Shown in pieces: positions 13,601 through 27,366 of a DNA stretch of 64,000 nucleotides. Each line of letters starts with the position of its first letter. Positions within the stretch are counted from its first letter, which is position 1. The position numbers and the translations under genes were made by a program. The stretch comes from Doris montereyensis (lineage: Eukaryota; Mollusca; Gastropoda; Nudibranchia; Dorididae): contig JAXRKP010001351.1 of NCBI GenBank assembly GCA_037039925.1, positions 1 to 64,000 on the forward strand. Reading direction: 5' to 3'. The notes beneath the pieces are model-generated. The model saw only the letters and a list, made by a program, of their open reading frames with translations. It had not been told where the DNA came from and did not search any database.

Positions 13601-15656
13601 ACTGCACATGTTGGTTTATTGTAAAAACTTTTAATGGCTTCTATTAAATTTTGCTCTACATTGTGTTCTTTTTAAGGAATGCCATAGTTCGTCCCTCTCA
13701 CATTGTCAAATGCCTTTTCTAGAATCAATAAAACACAGGTCCAGGTCAATGTTTCTCTCCAAGGAATTTTTCTATTATTTGTCTAATTGTAAATATGTGG
13801 TCTTGTACACTTCTTTCTGGTATAAATCCACTCTGATGCTCTTTAATCTGATCCTCTAATCTTTTCCTTAGTCTCATTTCCAGTATCCTGGCATATACTT
13901 TTCCTGGAACGCTAAGTAGTGATATCCTCTATAGTTTGAGCATTCCATAGTTGATCCTTTCTTATGTATTGGTACTACCTTTCCCTTTCCAGTTGCCTGG
14001 CACCTATTTGGACTTCCATGCTTGTTAGCATATTGCATGTAGTAGTTTGTCTGCCTCTCTCCTTGGTTTTTAATCAATTCTGGATGAACTTGATCTGCTC
14101 CTGGGGCTTTTCCTGATTTCACTTTTCTTATAGCTTTTTTGGATTTCTTCCATTGATATATCTACATCTTCAGCTGTCTCCTCTGGATTACTTGTTACCC
14201 TTACTGATTGATCTTTACTCCTTGTTTCATACGTTCTGGAGGGTTTAGGTAATTGGTGAAAATGTTTTCTCCGTGTTTCCATGATTTCTGATTTCGCTGT
14301 CTGCTTTCATTATTTCTCCTTTGCCATTCTTAATTTGTCGTATTGGGCGTGCTTTGGTCTTTCTCGTGCTCTTCATTGCCCCCAGATTTCCTTGATAACT
14401 TTCTTGAAGTCTTTGTCCAAACTCTTCCCATTGTTCCTGTTTTGCTTTCCTAACTTCCTCTTTGGCGATTCTTCTTTTATCCCGTAATCTATCCTATCCT
14501 CTGGTCTCTTTGTTTGCAAGTATTTCTTCCAGGCATCCTTCTTTTCTTTGATCTTAGTCTTGACGTTCTCATTCCACCATGCTGTTCTTTTCCTATCTCC
14601 TTTAATTTGTTTCCTACCACAGACCTCTTCAGTACAACTGAGGAGTGTTTCTTTATACATCTATCACTTTTCTTCTATTGTGCTATCATTCAGATCCATC
14701 TGTCTTTCACTGATAAATCTTTTTATCCTAGATTGGTATACCTGTTTTACTACTGGTTTATTAAGTTCCTCTATTTTGAGTTTAGTAGCTTTCTTCTCTT
14801 TCCTTTTCTGTTTGTTTTCTTCAGTTAGTAAGCTCATTTTGGCAATCACTAAGTGATGATCACTAAATATTTCTGCTCCTCTGTTTACTCTTGCATCAAT
14901 GTACTGTAAAAAAAAAGATGAGCTGCTAACTATTATGTAGTCATATCATTGACTTTTCACAGCTGTCTTTATTTACTCTTGTACATTTGTGGAGGAGAAA
15001 AGGTGTTAGCTATTTTCATCTTTAGGCTAAAAACTGTATTAGTCTCTCTCCATTTGGAGAAGTTGTCTCTCCTGCTTTACCTATTATTCCTGACGTTTCA
15101 TTGTTGCCTACTCTAGCAGTAAAATCTCTAAAGCATTAGTTCCTGTTTGGGTTCATGATTCTCTGCAGCTATTTGTAAATCATTTTCGAAGGGATCTTTT
15201 TTCTTCTTTTATTCTACGTCTTCGTTTGGTCCATAAGCAAGGCAGCAGGAGACGCGTGGAAGGCGGGATCATCTACTCCCCGTGCAAGTATCTGTCCACT
15301 GGCCGGTTTTCTCCCAGTACTGTCTCTAAATTATTGTAAACGCCACTTTTATTTTTATAGTGGATAGCCAGGCGCTATATAAATCTATTATTGTTATTAT
15401 ATTATTCACTGTGAATATCCATAATAAAGGAACATTGGGCAATCATCCTGTTTTGTTTGCATTCATACCACTTCAGAAAAAAATTGCGGGCAGTCAAGCA
15501 GATCGACATTATTAGTGAGGATACTTGGCTCACTTCAGCAAAACAACGGTAATGTTTAGCAAAATATGAAAGTTTTGTATCTGACTGTATATATGCTTAA
15601 GTATCTCTCCATCTCTTTTCCCTCTCTCTCCCTTCTATTATCTTTCTTACTTTCTA

Positions 15657-15730
<74 letters not shown>

Positions 15731-18700
15731 GCACACACACACAGACAGATAGACACACAAATTCTTTCTCATTTACTTCTATTTTAAACTTTGTGTAAAC
15801 ATGTATTTTTACATTAAGTTAAGAAGAGTTTTGTAGTCCCGTGGTAAGTATTGATACAATTTATTTCAATGTTAGTATAACTGTAGCACATTTCCTTAAT
15901 ACCACAGTAATTTGATGCTGCGTTGTGTCATTGATTTATTGATTATTTTCTTTCTTCTTTTTATTATTATTATTTATATTATCTTCTGTTAGAATAAATG
16001 TAAAGCCTTACTTCATCCTGATATCAAGCCAAGAAACGAATCATTTCATTGTTTTGTTACTGTGATGTGCTCTTCTTTCTACTGTGCCGTTCTACAGCCG
16101 TCAGGACAGCAGCCAATCAAATGCATCCTCCGTTTCAATCCCGCCCATGCCGGACACTCTGCCAAACCTGATCGGAATGTCCGAGACGTCGATGCTTCAC
16201 ATGGAAAACATGGCCACCCCCAGGCCCTCAACTGTCCCCTCCATCGACGCCTACGTCAGTCGTCACATCCACAATGTGGGTTTAGGGGGCGAACACTTAG
16301 CCAGCATGCAGCGTTCACATCTTACCCAACAGTATCATCAGCCTCACAGTGCTAGCAGTAAAACAGCAGCAAACACACTCAGAGAGCTCTTCAGTCTTCT
16401 CTCAGCTCCAGCCTAAGAGCCAGAAATAATTTGTCTCTGGTAAGACTTTGATATTTGTGGCTTTGTTTAGTCAAAAGTTTTCTTGCTTAATTGCCTCCTA
16501 TGATTGGTGTTATTGCAAGGGGAGGGATAGGGGCAAGTGAGGTGGATACTATCTGGCAGTGTAGAGTTTAATGATGGGTTAACTGAAATTCATTACATGG
16601 AAGCAAAACAAGAAATCTCTTAAGGTACTTTGCTGCATTTCATTTATTATGGTACATTTATTGAAGCTCAGATGGTTTGGGCAAGTGATGTAAACAGAAT
16701 TGTCTGTCAGCAAATTCATCGTGTTTTTAAAATGTATGCACAGTGCTATTTCTCCTTTCTCTTTTTCTCCAGTTGGAGCGAGGTGGCATCGACTTGAGTC
16801 GTCTCAGATCAACAGTTTTGGCTCCTCTTCCAACAGGAGGGGACCGTCGTTCAGTTCCGATGTGTCAATGCTGGATAAAAGGTATTGAAGTCCTCCTTTG
16901 AATCAGTATAGATTGGGTTTTTATGTTGTGTCAATGCTGGATAAAAGATATTGAAGTTCTCCTTTAGAATCCAAGCATAGACTTTTTTTAATTATAATGT
17001 ATCAGTGCTGGATAATTTTGTAACCGCGTTTGTTTTATATTTGAAGACAAAAGATTGTTCACGTAGTCTTCAAGATCTTATTCCGTGAAGCAAGTATTGA
17101 TCGATGAAGTTACAAAACTGTTTGGGGGTAGCAGGGCGGGAGACGTGAAATTTTGAACACTTTGATGTCACTGTGTGTGACCAGAAAGAAATAGAAGCAA
17201 CTTAATAAATAGTCGGAGAGATGAGCAATTCACGTCTAAAAACAGGAAACTGTTACAATACAGTACTTTTTATGCATGTAGGTCAAATCAAACATAAAAA
17301 CACAACTCAATAGGCAATGAACAAAGACATTAGAAGTAAGGCAGGAAAGATTTTTTAATGCACCCCTAAAAAACGGACCCCTGGCTTTATCGATCAATAT
17401 TTGCTTCACGGAATAAGATCTTTTCTCACTTGTTTCATGCCTGCTTTTCTATTTGTGTTCATTGCGGTTCATGTGATTTAGATATCTTATTTTTGTTGAT
17501 ATTGTTTGTCTGTTGCAGTGTTGACATGTCCCAGGCAGGTTCCAGACAGCTAAGTCCTGTAACCTCAAATGAGTCGGCTCCAACTGGAGAAAGCTCACAG
17601 TCAGCTCAAGCCTCAACCTCACCAAATTCGGTAAGTAGCTTTTAATCACAGTATTTTCACCATTAGTTGTGCTTCTTAATCTCCAGCCTTGCCACCCGTC
17701 CCCAGCGGTTACGGGGTGTCGGACAGTTACGTATCACATGGCGGAACAGTTACGTGTCACATGGCGGGGACAGTAAACGTGTCACGTGGCAGGGACAGTT
17801 ATATATCACATGGCAGGGACAGTAAACGTGTCGCGGGGCGGTTACGTATCATGTGACAGAGCGGTTTTGTGTCACATGGTGATTATATGGTGGGGATGAT
17901 TACGTGTCACCTGGCGGGGGGGAAGGCTACGTGTCATGTGACATGGACGGTTACGTGTCACATGATGAGGAGCAATTTCACAACTTGGCCAATTTTCACT
18001 CCACCACCACCTACATAATTAGGAAAGGAGCTGAAATTTGAGCATTGCGTAAAGGGCCCTACGCACCTAAGGGTCAACCAGTAGTTTGGAATGAACCTCC
18101 AAACTGACGGGCAGAAATCCAGGTGTGGATGGAAACCCGTTTAGATCAACGGCCCGATGAGCCAGTCAAAACACTGAGCGTGTGGTTTTCTGGCAACGGG
18201 TAGACCTGTCTGCCACAGACTCCAAGGCACTATTGGGAGTGGCGGCTTTCCCTTTGAAGTATCGTGAGGCGGGAAGTGAGAATCGGGCTCCTAAAACAAT
18301 TAAATATCAGTCAAATAAAAAAATAGATTGCATTTTTGAAATCAGCATGTCGAGATTAACAAAGTCTTCGCGTACAATCCCTTTTTATGCTTTTTTTAGT
18401 GAAAACCGTGTAGCAATTAAAAAAAAAAAAATTTTGAGCAGAGAAAACATTACCCTTGCACTTATCTAGGATCAAATAGCTTCTTTTTTTCTGTTTCTTT
18501 TTTTACTCTTGAACTCCCCTCACACATATATATATTTCGACTTCGGTCAATGTGTTAAGTAGATGCAGATCAGTAATTAACAGTAGACGATAAAAATGGC
18601 TTCGTGGTTGAAAGAAAAGATTGTGGAATTCATTTAAATTTACTGTTCTCATGAGAGCTTGTGGAAAATTAAATCCAAACACTAAAGTAATCCGATTCGT

Positions 18701-21700
18701 GAAGGAAACCGCCTACCAGAATGTAGATTTTGTTAAACCGTTTGATTCGGAAGCAGACAAAGAATACATTGTGATAAAAATCAACAACCTGAGTGGATGA
18801 TTTAGAAAGGAACTTAAAAAGATTGAGGGTTCCAAATTTTCCGGTGCTGGGTCTGATGCAGTGTATCAGCCCAAGCTATGGTACTCCTCCAATCTTTTAT
18901 TTTTAAAAGACCAAGAAGTTCCTAGGACAATTTGTTCTTCGTTGGAAATTGGTGTAAGTTCAAGCCACGATCCGGATAAGGCTGCAATTCCCGCAACATG
19001 TTGATGTGGCCAAAATGCTCCCTTTTTAGAAGCCAGTCCTTCGACATATTGCTCTCTTTTTCCTTTTATTTTTCTTTGCTGCCAACAGCACATAAATTGC
19101 AAGTTACTCATCAACATCGCTACACTCTGCCATGTTTAATTGCTGAGCTTTGTAGACACACCTCGCGTGCTGCGCCTAGATTTAAGGATAAACATGTGTG
19201 GCGTGGATGACATTCGAAACTGTCTCTTGGTTGGAGTGAAGATGTGTAGGGCCCTTAATACTCATATCATCAACTGGATATTCCATTGGGTGTTGCATCC
19301 CTGCCAGCACCTCCTGAATGTCTTTGTCTTGTGCCATTCTTCCAACCTCTGTTGTGTTTCCAAACCCATCTTCCCTCCGTTTCTTTTCCCACTCATTTTG
19401 CCTCCAAAATTATCCTTCCTAGACCTTCATGTTGTTTGGTGTGGCCAAAGCATTACAGCTTTTGAGTTCTGACAAACAATTCCAGCCAACCTTCGTTGAC
19501 CTGCAACTCATGGATGTATTGGTTCTGTGTTCATTCCATGAAACTGAGGATTTTCTGTAGCATTTGATTTTGAGTGATTTAACAATTTAATAGTACTCTG
19601 TTTAAAGTCCACATCTCACATCCATATGTTGCTGTGGGATAAATATGTAAAACACGTTTGAAAAAAATATTATTTTGATGCTAACAATGGGTTGGATGAC
19701 GGGCAGGTAACGTTTTAATTGCTTGAATATATATATTGAAACTTTATTTCTCAAAGAAAGTTCTTGCCCATTTTCCTAACAGGAATTGAATCTCTATTTA
19801 TAGAATTTCTCAACAATTGGATAGCTCAATTCGTTGGTGGAATTTTGAATGCAAAACCCATTGATAAACCCACAGTAAGGAAACGGTGGCCGCCATTCGG
19901 ATATCTGAGTGCTAAAACTATGCCAAACAAAGATGTTGCCATGTCATCAAATTACAACAATCAGTCTTCAGTACATAGAATGTACAAGGCACAACGTCCA
20001 GAATGTATAAGGCACAACGTCAGAATGTATAAGGCACAACGTCAGAATGTATAAGGCACAACGTCAGAATGTATAAGGCACAACGTCAGAATGTATAAGG
20101 CACAACGTCAGAATGTATAAGGCACAACGTCAGAATGTATAAGGCACAACGTCAGAGTGTATAAGGCACAACGTCAATGTACAAGCATATCGTTTAAATG
20201 TGTATGGGAGGCATCAGTTTTGTCAACACACACACTTTATGATTTTTTGTATTGTTTCTGCCTAATGAGAGAATAATTCAAATCTTTATTTTTATTCTCA
20301 TCCCAAGGCCCAAAGTTTTGTGTCGACTGTGAGTGCCCCAACAAAGAGGAAGATAGCCGAAGGGGTCATGCTCCGCAAGCAGAATTTGTCCATCAATTCC
20401 TCCAACAGCCCCCATCGAACACCGAAGGTTTGTATTTTTGGTTTTCTTGTTCCTTGAGCAAGCATTCTATCTTATTGCTACGTGAAATGTTAGTACTTGC
20501 TTGGCACAATAAAATGTATCCCTATGAATATCCCTATGAATACTACAAAAACTTTGTTGTACTTGTACAGTGTCATGAAGAAAGTAATTTTTTTATTATA
20601 TTTTTTTCAATTAGTTATTCACTGTGAAGTTTTTTTTATTTTGTAAGGGGAGTAAGTTGTGAGTGTGCTCAAGTAGATGGAACGTTTTGTATGTGTACAC
20701 ATGAATGTGTGCGCTCTAAAAAGTAATTCTGTCACAAATATTTTCAATTACAAATTTCACATTGAATTTTTTTGCTAACGTTTGAAAATATAAATCTGTC
20801 TGCTTTTCTGTCGTGTGTTTCAGCCTGTAGCAGGTGGTATCGTTGTTGCACGCAGTTTTGGAGCAAGATGAAATGCAAGGAGTATCAGAGAGACGAGTTT
20901 GGATTTACTCATAACGAGGATGACACGCAAAGGCTTCCACAGGTAACGCACAGCACGTTATTTGTTGAATGAGGTGTAATAGTCAAGTCACTGCCGATTG
21001 CCGGTCTTGTATTTTGGTGTTGTATTTTTCGATGGGAATGAGCAAATAATTCAGTTTGAGCTCTGACACTAACACTGAAAATCATAACATTAATATAATT
21101 GTATAAATAATATCTAAAAACTCATAAAAGCCATTTTGTATTATATTAAAAACAACAAAGTTTTGAAATGCATTGATTTTGTATGATCATAATTTCATTT
21201 CATTGTTGGTTTTTGTTGAAGGCCATCAGAGTTTTCGGGCATATTTTTTTAAAGATTAAGCAAATGAAATGAGCTGAGACAATATGAAATTTACTAGAGC
21301 TCCACTGAAAATTGTTTTGAGATTCTGAACAATATGAAATTTATTAGAGCTCTTCACCAAAAGGAAATTGTTTTGTGATTGAACAATGTGAAATTTACTA
21401 GAGCTCTTCACTGAGAGGGAATAGTTTTGAGATTCTAATAGTAAATGAAGCAGTGGTCATGGGGGCCCGTGGGAGAAAGTTTCCTGCTTTCATAAATCAA
21501 CTTCTTTTTTTCTTTTTGTATTTAAGGTTGTTTTGTTCTTTGTTTTGCAATGATTTGATGTTTAAAACTTGACAAATCACACATTCAATGATCCGTTTTT
21601 TGGGGGTTTTTTTACAGCCAGTGTAACATTTGGTGGAAAACCGGCAGCATCTATAGCTGCCACTTCATCTGGCCCATCTACATCTCCGCTGCGCCAGCGG

Positions 21701-24700
21701 TACCTTGGAAGGCATCCTCTGCTGCAACATCAGCGGCTGTCAGTGCAAGCCTTGACAGTTTGAATAAGCTTGTCAGTCCACTGCCCAAAAGCCTTCCTCT
21801 CCGCTAGCCATGGGTCTCAATGTTGATAAAGCCGCAGTGTCCAAACCTGTGACATCCCCTGCTTCTGCATCACTTTCTCAGCCCAGCGAGTCCTCTCTAG
21901 GTATGTGTGACGTCTCTGGTATGTGTGACGTCTCTAGGTATGTGTGACGTCTCTAGGTATGTGTGACCTCTCTAGGTATGTGTGACCTCTCTAGATATGT
22001 GTGACCTCTCTAGGTATGTGTGACGTCTCTAGGTATGTGTGTCCTCTCTAGTATATGTGTCCTCTAGGTATGTGTGTCTTCTCTAGGTATATGTGTCCTC
22101 TCTAGGTATATGTGTTCTCTCTAGGTATGTGTGTCTTCTCTAGGTATGTGTGTCCTCTCTAGATATGTGTGTCCTCTCTAGATGTGTGTGTCCTCTCTAG
22201 GCATGTGTGTTCTCTCTAGGCATGTGTGTCCTCTCTAGGTATGCGTGTCCTCTCTAGGTATGCGTGTCCTCTCTAGGTATGTGTCCTCTCTAGGTATGTG
22301 TGTCCTCTCTAGGCATGTGTCCTCTCTAGGTATGTGTGTCCTCTCTAGGTTTGTGTGTCCTCTCTAGGTATGTGTGTCTTCTCTAGGTATGTGTGTCTTC
22401 TCTAGGTATGTGTGTCTTCTCTAGGTATGTGTGACCTCTCTAGGTATGTGTGTCTTCTCTAGGTATGTGTGTCCTCTCTAGGTATGTGTGTCTTCTCTAG
22501 GTATGTGTGTCTCTCTCTAGGTATGTGTGTCTTCTCTAGGTATGTGTGTCCTCTCTAGGTATGTGTGTGTGTGTGTGTGTCTTCTCTATGTATGTGTGTC
22601 CTCTCTAGATATGTGTGTCCTCTCTAGGTTTGTGTGTCCTCTCTAGGTATGTGTCTAGGTATGTGTGTCCTCTCTAGGTTTGTGTGTCCTCTCTAGGTTT
22701 GTGTGTCCTCTCTAGGTTTGTGTCCTCTCTAGGTTTGTGTGTCCTCTCTAGGTATGTATGTCTTCTCTAGGTATGTGTGTCCTCTCTAGGTATGTGTGTC
22801 CTCTCTAGGTTTGTGTGTCTTCTCTAGGTATGTGTGTCCTCTCTAGGTTGTGTGTGTCTTCTCTAGGTATGTGTGTCCTCTCTAGGTTTGTGTGTTCTCT
22901 CTAGGTTTGTGTGTCCTCTCAAGTTATGTGTGTCCTCTCTAGGTTTTTGTGTGTCCTTTCTAGGTTTTGTGTCCTCTCTAGGTATGCGTGTCCTCTCTAT
23001 GCGGTCCTCTCTGTATGTGTCCTCTCTAGCGTCCTCTAGTTATGTGTCCTCTCTAGGTTTGTGTGTCCTCTCTAGGTTTGTGTGTCCTCTCTAAGTATGT
23101 GTGTCCTCTCTAGGTATGTGTGTCCTCTCTAGGTATGTGTGTCCTCTTAATTGTTTCCCCGCTTTTTAGTAAACTGTTCATTCAAGTCGTCGTTTTCAGC
23201 GGGTTTTATGAATACAGGTTTGAACAATGTTGTTGACGCCTAATACTCATCTCAACGGTTTGTTGTCGCTGAGGAAAGACATTCTATTATCGGTAGGGGC
23301 AACATTGTAAGAGGGAATCGTTTGTCCATTTCGAGAATCGGTAGAAGTTATTCACACCAATGGTCTCACGGGCCAAACTTGTTTTTACATGTTTACATAA
23401 TCATTGGCGTGACGTAGAATTAGAAACCCCTTAAAAGAGAGCAGGAGGAGAAATAAATTTGAACTGAAGCATGTTATCGCTTGCACTAAAATTTCTTTTT
23501 AAGTTTGTCTGAATTTTTCGTGAGTCGCGGTAGTAATAGAGGTCATAGCTGTCGCTTTTATGTTTAAAAAAACGTTTTGCTACAATGTTTTAGCTTTGAG
23601 TCTGTAGTTACCATGAAATGTATCTGTATGAGAGTTAACAGTAGTTTGTTTTTAAAAGAAACCTCAAGTTAACAGCAGAGACTCGAAGAGATTGGATTGA
23701 AAGTCCGTAGAGCGGTATTCCAAGTTTGCAAGACTGCCGTCGCATAGCCATAAAGGCCAGCGATCCGTTGACCTTTTGTTATTAAACTAATTTATGCGGG
23801 CCATTGTGTTAGTTAGCATTGGTTTGTGCTGTCAGAGTCTTTGAAAAAAAGTTGGCGCTATGAGAGATCATGCAAAAGGAACTTTTTTCATTTACAATAT
23901 AATGTGAGAGAGAAATTTACTCTCATGTCCTACAACATGCATTAAAAAAAAACAATTTGTTTTTGCATTGGGTTTTACAAATACTGTTACGCGATTTTTA
24001 AATGTTGCAAATCTTTTCTCTCTCACCGTAACACAATTATCTCTAATGCTAAATATTTCCAAAGATTGTTTTCTGACATCTGTTTTAGGTGGCTTTTCTC
24101 GCCTCAACAACTACCTCTGAAGCTGATTCATCGTCAAATAAACCCAGTCCTACGGTCACTTCCTCTTTGCTGTCGTCAATGCTCAGCAAGCCGAATGCTC
24201 CCAATTTGTCTTCTACTCCTGCAGGAATTATGTCCGCAGTGACATCTGGTCTCTCTGTTGGTCTGTCATCACCCAGTCTTTCCTCTGCCACAGGATTCCA
24301 GGTCAACTTTGGAAATGTTTCAACTTCTGTCTCGTTGGCGCAAGTTCACCCTCGTCTTCAACATCAACGGCGAGTTCTGTACCAGGATCGTCTGCCCCGC
24401 CGCCGTACAATTTTGGAACTGGATCATCAAATGCGGCCAGCTCTGCTACGTCTCCACTCAGAGCGTCTATGCAAGGGCAGACAGCTGTGAGGTCTACTAA
24501 TTTGACACCAGCTACCCCTCAGATTCCAAACGTGTCATTTGGTGCCATGTCTGCTTCATCTGGGCTTGTGTCAAACTTTGGGTCACAACTGAGTTCAGCT
24601 ACCACTCCCATTGTGTCATCTCAGCAAACAGCTCAGTTGCCACCTGCCATGCCTGCATTCTCCTTCAATTCTCAGTCAGCCCAGCAAACCATTGGCCAGG

Positions 24701-27293
24701 CTGCCACAGCTTCACTCCCAACGACAGGGGGTTTCAACTTTGGATTGACAACAATCACATCAACGTCAACAGCGTTAAATCCAACAATGTCCTCCGAGAC
24801 ATCACAACTGCCGGCAGCCTCAAATGCTGTCCGCTTTGGAACACCGTCATCATCAGCTGGTAGTCAGCCCTTAGGAAACCAAGGAACTGTGGCCGCAGCT
24901 CCATCAGGAGGATTCAATTTTAATTCGCCCACCGTCACCGGTTCTGGCACGGGTGGTAGCAGTGCTGGTGGCTTTACCTTCCCTGGCTCTGCAGCCACAC
25001 AGTTTTCAGCCCAACCCACTTCTACGATCCAGGCATCTGCACCAATTGCTTTTAGCACCTCGTCCGCTACAGCGTCATCATTAATTCCTCAGATGGGTCC
25101 ACAAACTTCCGCTGTTTTTGGCAGCGCAGCGACCCGTCTTCAAATGTAGCACAGGCTGCACCAGTGGCCGGTCAGAATTTTAACTTTGGCCACACCCAGC
25201 CCCAACAGACGGCGGCAGCTCCCATGTCTGCCACTGCAGCAGCTCAGATTTCAACACCTTTTGCTGCTTCAGCCGGACAACCAAATCCTGCCGGAGGATT
25301 TAACTTTGGAGGGCAATCGACCTCATCAGCTCCAGCAACGAAGTCTTTGTTCCAGTTTGGAGCAGCACCCGCGTCCACTGCTAGTGCATCTGTGTTTGGG
25401 TCTACTGCTGCCGTCTCTCGCCTTCCGCGGGACTCAATTTTGGTGGCACTGCCAACTCAGCGTAAATCCTCAGCCAGCCTTTTCGGCTGCACCTGCTTCA
25501 AGCGCGCCATCAACGACCTTCGGAGGTCCCGCCTCTGGTTTTGGATCTGGCTCTGGTTTTGGAACGGCCCCTGCAGCTACATCAGCTCCGATTTTGGAGC
25601 CACTTCAAGTCTGGCTTCAACCCTGGTGCAACCAGCTCAGTTTCTCAGCCTTCCGCCTTCAGTCAGTCCACATCAGCAAATGCACCGTTTGTCTTTGGAG
25701 CGCAAACCAGTACCACATCACAGCCTCCAGCGTTTGGTTCGACTGCCTCTTCTCCATTTGGAGCGGCAACCACAAGCGCCCCAACCATCTTTGGAAGCAA
25801 TCCTTCTGCAACAAATGCAGCTCCTTTTGGATCGACCACCGCTTCAGGAGTCAGTGTTTTTGGTGTCCAGAATACATCCACAAACCCGACGAACCCCCGT
25901 CCATCTTTGGCTCAAATTCAAACGCACCAGGATTTGGGGCTGCGCAAACCTCCCAGCCGGCTGGTTTTGGGACCGGTCCAACGCCGCAGGCAAATGTTTT
26001 TGGATCGGGGACAGCGGCACAGCCGAACATGTTTGGTTCCGGAGGATCCTCTCAACCCAATGCTTTCGGAGCCACCCCTGGAGCCCAGTCTCCTCTTTTG
26101 GAAGCGCACACGACCACGCAGCCCACTGTGTTTGGATCAGGGCCCACGCCTCAAGCCCCAGCTTTTGGCTCAGGAACGCGTCCCAACCTTCCGTCTTTGG
26201 GTCTACTGGACAGGCTCCAGGCACGGCATCCCAACCTTCCGTCTTTGGGTCTACTGGACAGGCTCCTTTTGGGTCTGCACAGACAACAGCGCAGCCAACT
26301 GCTTTTTGGTGCTGGGCAGACAACTCAGCCTACAGCTTTTGGTGCTGGGCAACACAACAGCCTGCGGCGTTTGGCGTGGTGTCCAATGCTTTTGGAGCAG
26401 CCAGTCCCAGTGCCCCCGCCTTTGGCGCGCCGAGTCAGCCGTCAGCGCCAGCTTTTGGGGCCATGACTCAAAATGAGGCCAAGCCGGCCTTCGGGACGGC
26501 GACCACCGCCAGCGTGAGTGTCTTTGGGGCGCCCAAGGCCAACCCATTTGACTCGGCAGGCCCGGCGAGCGGCGGTGCTTTTACTTTCAATGCTGGCCAG
26601 ATGGGACAGAACACAGCTGCTAGCAACCCTTTCAATGCTACTGCCACCAGTTCAGGTAAGATGTTATCTCATGTCATTTACAAACAGTGAGGCAAGGGGC
26701 GTGTTGAAACTGAAGGAAATGATATTGATATTGAATAATATTAAAGTCCCATTGGAACAAAGATGAGACAAATACAATAGACAGAAAAAAATTCTGGCCA
26801 CCATGGGGATGGAGCCGACATCCTCTGCATCAGCACCCATTGCCTCGCCATGAAAAGAAAGTGTTTTACCAACCAAGCTATCTACACGGAGGTCGTGGGT
26901 TCTATCGCCACGGTAGCTATGATAGAATGTAGTTTGCTTGTATTTGTTTCATCTTTGTTCCTATAGGGCTTTAATATTATTCAATGTCATTATCATGTAT
27001 TAAATACGGAGCCACAGTGGAGTGAAGTCAAAGGTGAAATATGACAATAAGTGACAACTCCACTAATAAAGACATTTACTCTATCCCTTATTGCATCGAT
27101 ACATTTGTAATTTATATACATTTCGCACCTTTAGTGTACATTTTTGCCTTGATTGATACTTCCTTTCATTCATTCTCTATCATTTCTTCTTTCTAGACCC
27201 AGTAAGATATAGATATAGTCTTATAGTTATCCTTTTTTTTTTTCTTGTTTCCCATACTCACACCTCTCTCTTTATTTCTTCTTTCTCTTTCTT

Positions 27294-27366
<73 letters not shown>

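Noticed and set aside
21893..23148. CRISPR-like array
   Set aside because: There are no unique spacers; units are contiguous 19-bp repeats in a eukaryotic intron.
24258..26547. Alternative-frame and minus-strand ORFs over the FG exon
   Set aside because: Only the segments with FG motifs match a protein family; the others are shadows of biased codon composition.
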